This document shows positions 36,037 to 44,264 of a DNA stretch of 64,000 bases, piece after piece (position 1 is the stretch's first letter; each line of letters opens with the position of its first letter). Both the position numbers and the translations under genes were made by a program. The stretch is from the NCBI GenBank assembly GCA_963785765.1, contig CAWAWM010000008.1, positions 558,001 to 622,000 of the forward strand, in the 5' to 3' direction. The stretch is from DATBGO01 sp963785765. Its GTDB lineage: Bacteria > Actinomycetota > Actinomycetes > Streptosporangiales > Streptosporangiaceae. The notes beneath the pieces were generated by a model. The model did no database searches, was not told where the DNA came from, and worked only from the letters and a program-made list of their open reading frames with translations.

Positions 36037-36468
36037 ATGAGATGGGCTGGGCCGGATGGCTACTGGGCGAGTGACGACCCAGGACTGATCGACGTCGCGC
36101 TGGTGCATGGCTGGATGAGCCGGGAAGCGTACTGGGCGCTGGGCAGATCCTACGAGGTCATGGCGACGGCGATCGAGAACTCGCTGGTCGTCGGACTCTA
36201 TTCGGCGGACGGAACGCAGGTCGGGTTTGCGAGGTTCGTGACCGACCAGGCGACCTGTGCCTGGCTGTGTGATGTGTTTGTGGACACGGCCCATCGCGAT
36301 CATGGCCTGGGCGTGTTCCTGGTCGAGACGGCCGCCGATCATCCGGCGGTGAGCGAGGTCAGGCAGCTGCTCGCGGCCGAGCCCGGGCGCAGCCTGTACC
36401 GGAGGCTTGGCTATGTCCCGCTGGCTAGTCCGGAACGATGGCTGGAGCGCCGCGGTCGGCGCGGGTGA
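36037..36468 (+). CDS. GNAT-family N-acetyltransferase
   Basis: 143 residues from the ATG at 36037. The fold is visible from LVVGLYSADGTQVGFARFVTD through CAWLCDVFVDTAHRDHGLGVFLVE, where HRDHGLG replaces the usual Q/RxxGxG acetyl-CoA loop, to SLYRRLGYVPL. It matches the short actinobacterial acetyltransferases often annotated as N-acetyltransferase without substrate. Starts 130 bases beyond the tRNA gene on the other strand. Confidence 0.85.
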   Translation: MRWAGPDGYWASDDPGLIDVALVHGWMSREAYWALGRSYEVMATAIENSLVVGLYSADGTQVGFARFVTDQATCAWLCDVFVDTAHRDHGLGVFLVETAADHPAVSEVRQLLAAEPGRSLYRRLGYVPLASPERWLERRGRRG

Positions 36469-36572
36469 TCCGCGCGCGGAGGATGGCCCGTTGACAAATG
36501 CGCCTAAGCCTGGCGTAGCTAGCCGGTAGGAACGCGCCGGCGGGGCGCGCCCGGTGTCAGTCGAGGTGACGC

Positions 36573-37730
36573 ATGCAGGACGTCGAGACGGAGATTCACG
36601 GCACTTGCGCGGCAGGTTATGAGCCGGTGCAGCGGGCATTCGCGGAGAACTTCGCCCAGCGGGACGAGATCGGCGCCAGCGTGGCGGTGGCCGTCGCTGG
36701 CGAGCCCGTGGCGGATCTCTGGGCGGGCTGGGCTGACCTGGCCAGGACCAAGCCGTGGCAGCCGGACACGCTGACCAACGTGTGGTCGACGACCAAGGCC
36801 ATGACCTCGCTGGCCGCGCACATCCTGGTCGAACGCGGCGAGCTCGACCCGGATGCGCCGGTGGCCAGGTACTGGCCCGAATTCGCCGCGGCCGGCAAAG
36901 CCGATATCCCGGTCCGCTGGATCATGAGCCACAAGAGCGGGCTGGCCGGCCTGACCGTGCCGCTCAGCCTGCAGGATTACTACGACTGGGACAAGATCAC
37001 CGGGCTGCTCGCGGCCCAGGCACCATTGTGGGAGCCGGGCACGGCCAGCGGGTACCACGCGATCACGTTCGGATTCCTGATCGGTGAGGTCATCCGGCGG
37101 ATCAGCGGGCAGAGCCCGGGGACGTTCTTCGCGGCGGAGATCGCGGGCCCGCTGGGCGCCGACTTCCACATCGGCCTAGCCGAGAGCGATCTCGGCCGGT
37201 GCAGCGAGTTGCAGGGAGTCCGCCCGTCTGAGCAAGAGCAGACGGCGATCGCGCAGGCTTACGCGAACGCGCATCCGGCCGCGATGGCGGCGCTGATGAA
37301 TCCGTCGCTGACCGGGGACGAGGCCAATGAAAGCGACTGGCGCCGAGCCGAGCTGCCCGCCGCTAACGGGCACGGGACGGCGCAGGCGCTGGTGACGGTC
37401 TTCAGCACCCTGGTCGATGGCTCGAACCGGCTGATCTCCGAGAAGACGCTGCGCGCCGCGTGCGTCGGTCAGGGCAGGTACACCGATCTGGTGCTGGGCG
37501 TTCCGCTCGAATTCGGCCTTGGCTTCGGGCTGTCCGGCGCTGAGGGCCATTACGGCCCGAACCCGGGTGCCTTCGGGCACGACGGATTCGGCGGATCGGC
37601 GGTCGGCGCGGACCCGGAGCGGGGCATCGCCTTCGCGTACGTCATGAACCGGATGGGGATGAACCTGGTCGACGATCCGCGCAAAATGGCCCTGATCGAA
37701 GCGATCTACCGCAGCCCGGGGGGTGTTTAG
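36573..37730 (+). CDS. Serine hydrolase, class C beta-lactamase fold (esterase EstB-like)
   Basis: 385 residues, ATG with GAGGTG six bases upstream. The nucleophile motif SxxK is S72-T-T-K75 in NVWSTTKAMTSL; a tyrosine in SGYHAITFGFLIGEV is the likely general base, and the third motif region is FGHDGFGGSAVGADP. No signal peptide, so probably cytoplasmic. Family members are esterases, transesterases or D-aminopeptidases more often than beta-lactamases. An uninterrupted frame of the opposing MFS gene runs antisense through its last 555 bases, which I read as an artefact of a frameshift in that gene. Confidence 0.88.
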   Translation: MQDVETEIHGTCAAGYEPVQRAFAENFAQRDEIGASVAVAVAGEPVADLWAGWADLARTKPWQPDTLTNVWSTTKAMTSLAAHILVERGELDPDAPVARYWPEFAAAGKADIPVRWIMSHKSGLAGLTVPLSLQDYYDWDKITGLLAAQAPLWEPGTASGYHAITFGFLIGEVIRRISGQSPGTFFAAEIAGPLGADFHIGLAESDLGRCSELQGVRPSEQEQTAIAQAYANAHPAAMAALMNPSLTGDEANESDWRRAELPAANGHGTAQALVTVFSTLVDGSNRLISEKTLRAACVGQGRYTDLVLGVPLEFGLGFGLSGAEGHYGPNPGAFGHDGFGGSAVGADPERGIAFAYVMNRMGMNLVDDPRKMALIEAIYRSPGGV

Positions 37731-39098
37731 CCGGGCGCGGCGCCTGGGGCGGTTCCGGATGAGGCGGTGCCGGGCGAGGGGGCGGTGCCGGACGAGGGGT
37801 GCGGTGCCGGACGAAGTGGTGCCGGATGGGCCGGCCTCCGGTGACGCGGCACTGGAGGCGGCGGTCCCTGACGTCGCCAGGGTGGCGCGGCGGAGACCGG
37901 GGATCAGCGCGCCGAGCAGCACCGCACCGGCCACGCACGCGAGACCCCCGCTGACCACGGAAATGGTCGGCGAGAACAACTCGGCGACGGCGCCCGCCTC
38001 GGTATTGCCCAGCGCCGGGGCGGTGTTGACCTGGGCCAGGTACAGGCTGCTCACCCGGCCGCGGAGCGGGTCGGGTGTGTAGTGCTGCAGCAGGGCGTTC
38101 CTGAGGATCTCGGAGATCATGTCGCCCATCCCGGCCAGCGCGAGGAACGCCAGCGCAACGGGCAAGATGGAGGTCAGCCCGAAGGCGACGATCGCCGCGC
38201 CCCAGAGCAGGCCCGCGCCGATCACGACCAGGCCCGGCCTGCGCACATGGCTGGTCCACCCGCTGGTGGCGGCGCCGATGATGGCGCCGAGCGCGGGAGC
38301 GGCGGCCAGCAGCCCGAACGTCGATGAGCCGCCGTGGAAGTGGTCGCGGGCCAGGGCCGGAAACAGGGCAGTCGGCATGCCGAAGATCATCGCGTTGGTG
38401 TCGATGAGCAGCATTCCGCCGAGGACGGGGCTGCGGCGGACGTAGCTGAGCCCCTCGCGGAGCGAGCGCAGCCCGGGCCGCTGCGCGCGAACTGCGGGCC
38501 GCAGCGGCCGCACGAACAGCATGGCCGCGCCGAACACCGCGAAGCCGAGTGCGTCAGCGCCGTAACAGGCCGCCAGCCCAGGGCCGGCGATCAGGTAACC
38601 AGCCAGCGCCGGGCCGCCGAGACTGCCGAGCTGATTGCTCATCGAGTTCAGCGCGACAGCGGCGGCCAGCTGCGACGGTCCGACCAGCGCCGGGGTGGCC
38701 GCCGTCGAGGCAGGCGCGCCGATGCCCGCGAGCATGCCGATCAGCAATGTGATCACGTAGATCGGGGCCAGCAGCGGCTTGCTCAGCAAACTGTTGGCGA
38801 GCATCCCGGCCGCCAGCGCGGCCTGCGGCAGCCGGACGGCAGCGAGCAGTATCCGCCGGTCGTGCCGGTCCGCGAGCATGCCGCCGGCCAGCAGGCCGAC
38901 CAGCATCCCGGCGCTGTCGGCCAGGCTGAGCAATCCCACCGCGAGCGACGACCGGGTCAGCGCGTAGACCTGCCAGTTGGCGGCCGTGAGCGCTACGGCG
39001 TTACCGGCCAGCGAGACGAAGCGGCCACCAAACAGCCACCGGAAGTCACGACTGGCCCGCAACGGCGTGATGTCGATGACCAGCCGCCCGATCCGCAT
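37176..39098 (-). CDS. MFS transporter, enterobactin-exporter type, with aberrant C-terminal readthrough
   Basis: 640 residues as read. The first 405 residues are a normal 12-helix MFS protein of the DUF894/EntS kind (FRWLFGGRFVSLAGNAVALTAANW at the start, GGMLADRHDRRILL as motif A, and TPDPLRGRVSSLYLAQVNTAP in the C half). From about residue 410 a low-complexity Ser/Gly/Arg tail begins and then runs 185 codons antisense through the esterase gene. In a neighbouring frame a TAA at 37729-37727 overlaps the esterase stop, so a small indel in the GC-rich repeats at about 37740-37830 would restore a natural tail-to-tail end. Cargo unknown. Confidence 0.8.
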   Translation of the reverse strand: MRIGRLVIDITPLRASRDFRWLFGGRFVSLAGNAVALTAANWQVYALTRSSLAVGLLSLADSAGMLVGLLAGGMLADRHDRRILLAAVRLPQAALAAGMLANSLLSKPLLAPIYVITLLIGMLAGIGAPASTAATPALVGPSQLAAAVALNSMSNQLGSLGGPALAGYLIAGPGLAACYGADALGFAVFGAAMLFVRPLRPAVRAQRPGLRSLREGLSYVRRSPVLGGMLLIDTNAMIFGMPTALFPALARDHFHGGSSTFGLLAAAPALGAIIGAATSGWTSHVRRPGLVVIGAGLLWGAAIVAFGLTSILPVALAFLALAGMGDMISEILRNALLQHYTPDPLRGRVSSLYLAQVNTAPALGNTEAGAVAELFSPTISVVSGGLACVAGAVLLGALIPGLRRATLATSGTAASSAASPEAGPSGTTSSGTAPLVRHRPLARHRLIRNRPRRRARLNTPRAAVDRFDQGHFARIVDQVHPHPVHDVREGDAPLRVRADRRSAESVVPEGTRVRAVMALSAGQPEAKAEFERNAQHQIGVPALTDARGAQRLLGDQPVRAIDQGAEDRHQRLRRPVPVSGGQLGSAPVAFIGLVPGQRRIHQRRHRGRMRVRVSLRDRRLLLLRRADSLQLAAPAEIALG

Positions 39099-39324
39099 GC
39101 CCGCGCCTATCGGTTCACCTCCCGATCCGCCCGCCCGGGTCGCTCCGTCCAGCCGGGCGAGCGCCGCAGTACCGCCGTGCGCGGATTCAGGGACAGGGTT
39201 ATTTCACCATGCTGGTAAATGATTCGCGCCGCTGGCGCCGGTCCGCCCATGCTGGTGCCGGTGGTCATCACGGTTAGCGGCGCCGGAGGAGAGTCGGTGG
39301 CGGGAAAGGAGTCGGCAGCCGGCC

Positions 39325-39846
39325 ATGCTCGCTGTCCTGCTGGCGCTGGCGTCGGCGGCCGGCTACGGGGCCTCTGACTACACCGGCGGCCTGGCCGCCC
39401 GCCGGGCAGGCCTAATCCGCATCACCATCCTCGCCCAGGGCGTCAATGCGGCTCTGATGGTCCTGGTTCTGCCGTTAGCAGGCCTGCGGGCGCCGTCCGC
39501 GGGCTCCCTGGCCTGGGGAGCGGCCGCCGGGCTGGCCGGAGTGCTCGGAGCACTCTCGCTGTACGCCGGATTCAGGCACGCCGCGTTCAGCGTGGCCGGG
39601 CCGATCAGCGCCGTCGGGTCGGCTGGATTCTCGGTACTCGCCGGGCTCCTGCTCGGGGAGCGGCCCGGCGCGCTGGCCATGATCGGAATCGGGCTTGCCC
39701 TCCCGGCCATCATCGCGGTATCGGCGAGCCCGGGGAGCAAGCGGCCCGGCCGCGGGCCGGGTCAGGCCGGCGCACGGGCCGGATCAGGCGGGCCACGGGC
39801 CGGATCAGGCGGGCCACGGCGGATCAGGCCAGGCAGGTCACGGTAG
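39325..39846 (+). CDS. EamA/DMT-family transporter, N-terminal half (frameshifted gene)
   Basis: Encodes the first five helices of a ten-helix drug/metabolite transporter: MLAVLLALASAAGYGASDYTG, LAQGVNAALMVLVLPLAGL, AWGAAAGLAGVLGALSLYAGF, then HAAFSVAGPISAVGSAGFSVLAG followed by GERPG, the usual EamA block. At about residue 140 the frame enters a Gly/Ala/Arg repeat and stops. The second half continues in the frame two bases away (39863-40267). The break coincides with a 2-base loss in the third copy of a 21-base repeat. Confidence 0.82.
   Translation: MLAVLLALASAAGYGASDYTGGLAARRAGLIRITILAQGVNAALMVLVLPLAGLRAPSAGSLAWGAAAGLAGVLGALSLYAGFRHAAFSVAGPISAVGSAGFSVLAGLLLGERPGALAMIGIGLALPAIIAVSASPGSKRPGRGPGQAGARAGSGGPRAGSGGPRRIRPGRSR
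39773..39830. repeat. 21-base tandem repeat, third copy short by two bases
   Basis: Units 39773-39793 and 39794-39814 are identical. The third copy begins CACGGCGGATCAGG where the others read CACGGGCCGGATCAGG, so two bases are missing at about 39819. This shift exactly links the two halves of the EamA gene. Confidence 0.9.
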
Positions 39847-39862
39847 TCCGGCTGCAGGGGTG

Positions 39863-40267
39863 ATGTGGGGGCTGTCCGCCGGGGCCGGATTCGGCATCAT
39901 GTTCATCGCGCTGAACCGGGCCGGGTCTCATAACGGGCTGTGGCCGGTGGCGGCTTCGCAGTTCACTGCGCTGGCCGCCGTGCTCGTGCTCGGCCTGGCG
40001 ACCGGAGATGCGCACCTGCCGCTCCCGCGGGCCCGCGGGCTGGCGGCGCTGACCGGCCTGGCCGGTGGCGCAGGCACGGTGCTGTATTTCTATGCCACGC
40101 AGGCCGGTTTGCTCGCCGTGACGGCGGTGCTCACCTCGCTGTACCCGGCGGTGACCATCCTGCTGGCCCGGGTCTTCGTGGGCGAGCGGCTCACCGCGGT
40201 GCGGCTCACCGGTCTCTGTCTCGCTGGCGCCTCGGTCGGGCTGATCGCTGCCGCAGGGGCCGGATGA
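39863..40267 (+). CDS. EamA/DMT-family transporter, C-terminal half (frameshifted gene)
   Basis: Continues the preceding gene after a frame change: WGLSAGAGFGIMFIALNRAG, LWPVAASQFTALAAVLVLGLA, LAALTGLAGGAGTVLYFYATQ, LLAVTAVLTSLYPAVTILLAR followed by FVGERLTAVRLTG, the second EamA block. The open frame extends back to 39695, overlapping the first half. The ATG at 39863, after GCAGGGGTG, could start an independent half-protein, but one intact transporter is the simpler ancestral state. Confidence 0.8.
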   Translation: MWGLSAGAGFGIMFIALNRAGSHNGLWPVAASQFTALAAVLVLGLATGDAHLPLPRARGLAALTGLAGGAGTVLYFYATQAGLLAVTAVLTSLYPAVTILLARVFVGERLTAVRLTGLCLAGASVGLIAAAGAG

Positions 40268-40360
40268 TCACAGTGGCCTGCGGGAATCCAGGCGCGTACG
40301 CTCAGTAGGAGAGTCAGTGGTATCCGGCGAGACAGCCGGAGCCTGACCCGGAGGTCGTGA

Positions 40361-40663
40361 ATGGTCACCTGGGTTGCGGTACTGCTGGCGCAGCTGGCTG
40401 GCTACTGGCCGGTCTCCGGGCACGCGCTGGCGACCCCGTCAGGCCTGATGGCGGTGGCCGCGATCGCGCTGACCGGCATCATCATCTCGTTCCTGGCCCA
40501 GAGCGCCAGGGTGGCGGCCGCCGTCACCGCGCGGCCGCAGATCGGCCGCGCCGCGGCGCTGCGAGAGAAGTCCTGGTCCGCCGCATTCCAGCGGCAGCTC
40601 AATCCGGACGCGCCAGGCCGGGCCCGGCCCCGGGCGCCATCGGCGGTCCCGGCGGCCGCCTGA
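40361..40663 (+). CDS. Small membrane protein, DUF6412-like
   Basis: 100 residues with two membrane helices (VTWVAVLLAQLAGYWPVSG and LMAVAAIALTGIIISFLAQS) and a basic cytoplasmic tail containing REKSWSAAFQRQLNPDAPGRARPR. This tail is typical of DUF6412 proteins, which in actinobacteria are often encoded just before a YidC/Oxa1-type insertase, as here. ATG follows GGAGGTCGTGA. Function unknown; position suggests it assists or is assisted by the insertase. Confidence 0.75.
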   Translation: MVTWVAVLLAQLAGYWPVSGHALATPSGLMAVAAIALTGIIISFLAQSARVAAAVTARPQIGRAAALREKSWSAAFQRQLNPDAPGRARPRAPSAVPAAA

Positions 40664-40800
40664 CAATTTCGCCCGCCCAGCCCGGCCTGTCCGGGTGCGC
40701 TGGCTCGCGCGCCTGATCACCTGCGCCTGGCCTGGCGAGTACAACCACGCGGCCGTCTCCAGCTGTCATCCGGTCATCGACCCGCTGGAGGGTATCCGTC

Positions 40801-41430
40801 ATGTTCGCTTTGTTCGGCGCCTGCGTCGCCGTTGCCTATCACCTAGTGTCCGGGCTGGCCCGGATCATCGCACCGCTCGCCGGCGGCCTGGCCCCGGTGC
40901 TCGCGATCATCGCCTGCACCGCCGCGGTGCGGCTCCTGCTGGTGCCGCTCAGCTACTACTCGCTGCGCGGCCAGGCCAGCCAGGCCCGGCTGCTGCCCCG
41001 GGTCCGGGAGCTGCAGCAGCGTCACGCCGGCCATCCGGACCGGCTGCAGCGCGAGCTCAGCGTGCTGTACAAGGACGAAGGCACCGGCATGCTGGCCGGC
41101 TTCCTGCCCGCGCTGCTGCAACTGCCGTTCTTCAGCGTGCTGTACCGGCTGCTGGAGTCCGCGGACCATCGACGGCAGGCCGAACAGCCTGCTCGGGCAC
41201 GATCTGCTCGGGGCGCCGCTGGGCTCCCACTGGCTGTCCGGCCCGGGGCCGATCAGCGGTCAGGGCGCGGTGTTTCTCGGGCTGTTCGCGGTGCTGGCCA
41301 TGGTCGGGTGGTTCGCGGCCAGGTCCGCGCGGCGGTTCGCGGCGGCGTCGGCCGCTCAGCCCGCCAGTGCAGCTCAGGGCCGCGGTGTAGCTCAGCCTGC
41401 CGGTGCAGCTCAGCCCGCCAGTGCAGCTAA
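40801..41430 (+). CDS. yidC: YidC/Oxa1-type membrane insertase, N-terminal part (frameshifted gene)
   Basis: The conserved part is residues 1-119: FALFGACVAVAYHLVSGLAR, a second helix LAIIACTAAVRLLLVPLSYY with the conserved arginine, the cytoplasmic helical hairpin (QARLLPRVRELQQRHAGHPD, then LYKDEGTGMLAGFLPALLQL) and FFSVLYRLLES. After about base 41160 this frame turns to Arg/Ala/Ser-rich nonsense, while the expected continuation TIDGRPNSLLGHDLLG appears one base over. The protein inserts membrane proteins into the bilayer; with DUF6412 upstream this is the short secondary YidC of actinobacteria. Confidence 0.85.
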   Translation: MFALFGACVAVAYHLVSGLARIIAPLAGGLAPVLAIIACTAAVRLLLVPLSYYSLRGQASQARLLPRVRELQQRHAGHPDRLQRELSVLYKDEGTGMLAGFLPALLQLPFFSVLYRLLESADHRRQAEQPARARSARGAAGLPLAVRPGADQRSGRGVSRAVRGAGHGRVVRGQVRAAVRGGVGRSARQCSSGPRCSSACRCSSARQCS

Positions 41431-41821
41431 AGGCGGCGCTGTAGCTAAAGGCGGCGGCGCAGCGAAGGATGGCGGTGCGGCCAAGGGCGGCGGTGCGGCC
41501 AAGGGCGGTGGTGCGGCCAAGGGCGGTGGTGCGGCCAAGGGCGGTGGTGCGGCCAAGGACGCCGGTGGGCAGCGCCCGGCGGGAGCAGCGCAGCCGGGCG
41601 GCGCGATTGGCCTGCTGGCCCGGGCGCTGCCGTACACGACGGTGGCCGTCGCGGCGGTGGTGCCACTGGCAGCCGGTCTTTACCTGCTCACCTCATCAGC
41701 CTGGGCGGCGGCTGAGCGCAGGGTGCTGTGCCGGAAAGCGGTGCAGTCAGCCTCAGCCGGGCCGTCGCGACGTGACCGGCAGCGCGGAGCTGATGTACCA
41801 GGGGTTATCCGTTCGGCATGA
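41165..41821 (+). CDS. yidC: YidC/Oxa1-type insertase, C-terminal part with low-complexity insertion
   Basis: Continues the previous gene in a second frame: TIDGRPNSLLGHDLLGAPLG, helix VFLGLFAVLAMVGWFAA, then about 75 residues of Ala/Gly/Lys repeats (AAKGGG units) and a last helical part ALPYTTVAVAAVVPLAAGLY followed by AERRVL. As an independent frame it could only start at the GTG 41270. The repeats sit between the third helix and the final helices, where ordinary YidC proteins have a short loop. Confidence 0.8.
   Translation, partial: TIDGRPNSLLGHDLLGAPLGSHWLSGPGPISGQGAVFLGLFAVLAMVGWFAARSARRFAAASAAQPASAAQGRGVAQPAGAAQPASAAKGGAVAKGGGAAKDGGAAKGGGAAKGGGAAKGGGAAKGGGAAKDAGGQRPAGAAQPGGAIGLLARALPYTTVAVAAVVPLAAGLYLLTSSAWAAAERRVLCRKAVQSASAGPSRRDRQRGADVPGVIRSA
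41468..41557. repeat. 18-base tandem repeat in the YidC loop (five copies)
   Basis: Unit GGCGGTGGTGCGGCCAAG repeats at 41468 (variant), 41486, 41504, 41522 and 41540, coding for GGGAAK each time. More diverged copies lie upstream from about 41430. Confidence 0.95.
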
Positions 41822-41904
41822 TAAAACGGTCATCCGGCGGCGGTGGCCTCATCGCCGCCGCTCACCCGTGACAACTTGGTAGCGTCGTGTCATTGGAGGT
41901 CGTC

Positions 41905-43176
<1,272 letters not shown>

Positions 43177-43196
43177 CCCGTGCCGCAACCAGGCGG

Positions 43197-43230
43197 CGCC
43201 AGTAACCAGGCTGCGCCAGTAACCAGGCTG
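43197..43230. repeat. 17-base tandem duplication after glyA
   Basis: CGCCAGTAACCAGGCTG occurs twice in tandem, with a degenerate copy just before it, starting about 20 bases after the glyA stop. Confidence 0.9.
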
Positions 43231-43396
43231 CGGCGGGCAATCCGGCCGCAACCTGGCGTCGGGAGCGGCTAGCTCGCTGCTGCTTGCGCTGCTGTCGATA
43301 CGAATGTATGTTCGATTGTAGTTGGTAACTGCCCCTCTTCCCCTGGGCGGCCGAGCCGACCGGTCGCTGGCGGACCGGCGGGGAAGCGGGCGGCAC

Positions 43397-43678
43397 GTGA
43401 GCAGGATGCACGGGGAGCCGGTCGAGGTCTGGTTGCGCGACGGCAAGCCGGCCAGATTCGTCTGGCGCGGCAGGCTGTACACGGTGCTCGTGGTGTTAGA
43501 CCGCTGGATGACCAGCCGGGAGTGGTGGATCGCGCAGCACCCGGATCCCGGCGCGCCCGCGGAGCGGGAGTTCTGGCGGGTTGAGGCCGCGCCAGGAAAG
43601 AACGTCCCGGCCGCCGTCTATGAGCTGCGGCACGATGCCGCGACAGGCAGCTGGCTGTTGTCCCGGAGCTGGGAGTAG
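43397..43678 (+). CDS. DUF6504 family protein
   Basis: 93 residues from the GTG at 43397 (an ATG at 43406 is alternative). The sequence GEPVEVWLRDGKPARFVWRG, then RLYTVLVVLDRWMTSREWW, EREFWRVEA and YELRHDAATGSWLLSRSWE is the complete signature of a small actinobacterial family of unknown function, often encoded near DNA polymerase IV or SAV_6107-type genes in other genomes. Here it is isolated. Compact, Trp/Arg-rich beta protein, likely cytoplasmic. Confidence 0.85.
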   Translation: MSRMHGEPVEVWLRDGKPARFVWRGRLYTVLVVLDRWMTSREWWIAQHPDPGAPAEREFWRVEAAPGKNVPAAVYELRHDAATGSWLLSRSWE

Positions 43679-44264
43679 AACGTGCTGGTCAGGGCGCCGG
43701 CCGACGGTCGGCCCGGTGCCCGGGGGGGCAGGCCGGGGAGCCGTATGGCACTTAATTCAGCTCATTCGGTTACCTTGCCCGGATAGCAACTATTCCGCCG
43801 ACTATGTCAAGGATTTAGAAACAGCAATGCCGCGAGTTTATCCGCGATGGCCGGGGACACAATTGTCAATGTTCCGGCGAGTCGCACTGCTGCGCCACAA
43901 GGGAAAGAACTACCATCCTGGGCTTGGCGTCACAACAGTAAAGGAAATCTCCTGGCACTTGCGGTGAATGGGAATCGCAGCCCTGGGGCGGCTGCCGGCC
44001 GCGCCAATCCGGCGGCTGCAGCGCTAGGCACATGCTGATGAGATCGAGGGACCAGCATCGGGGCCGGGCACCGTTGTGCGGAGACAGGCGCAGCCTACGG
44101 AGAGGACATCGCTGGTCATGAGGGCTGGCGGGCTACCTGAGCAGTTGGCGAGGCGCTGCGTGCAGCGCGTCGCTGCACCCTAAGCACCACTGTCACAAGG
44201 CCAGATCACGGGCGGGGGCGCCCGCGGTCGAGGCACGGGGGTAGGACAGGAGGCGGTTACTACC
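43679..44264. other. 586-base region without a recognised gene, locally AT-richer
   Basis: Bases 43745-43965 are clearly less GC-rich than their surroundings. A 63-codon frame (43847-44038) reads NSKGNLLALAVNGN in its middle but matches nothing I know. No stem-loop RNA family is apparent. The end of the region must hold the promoter of the secreted protein gene at 44265. Confidence 0.4.

Noticed and set aside
35500..36040. Integration site of a mobile element at the tRNA-Arg gene
   Set aside because: No integrase, no repeat of the tRNA 3' end and no plasmid or phage genes were seen nearby.
36573..37730. Antibiotic-resistance beta-lactamase
   Set aside because: It has the SxxK fold motif but no signal peptide and resembles esterase-type members, so resistance should not be claimed.
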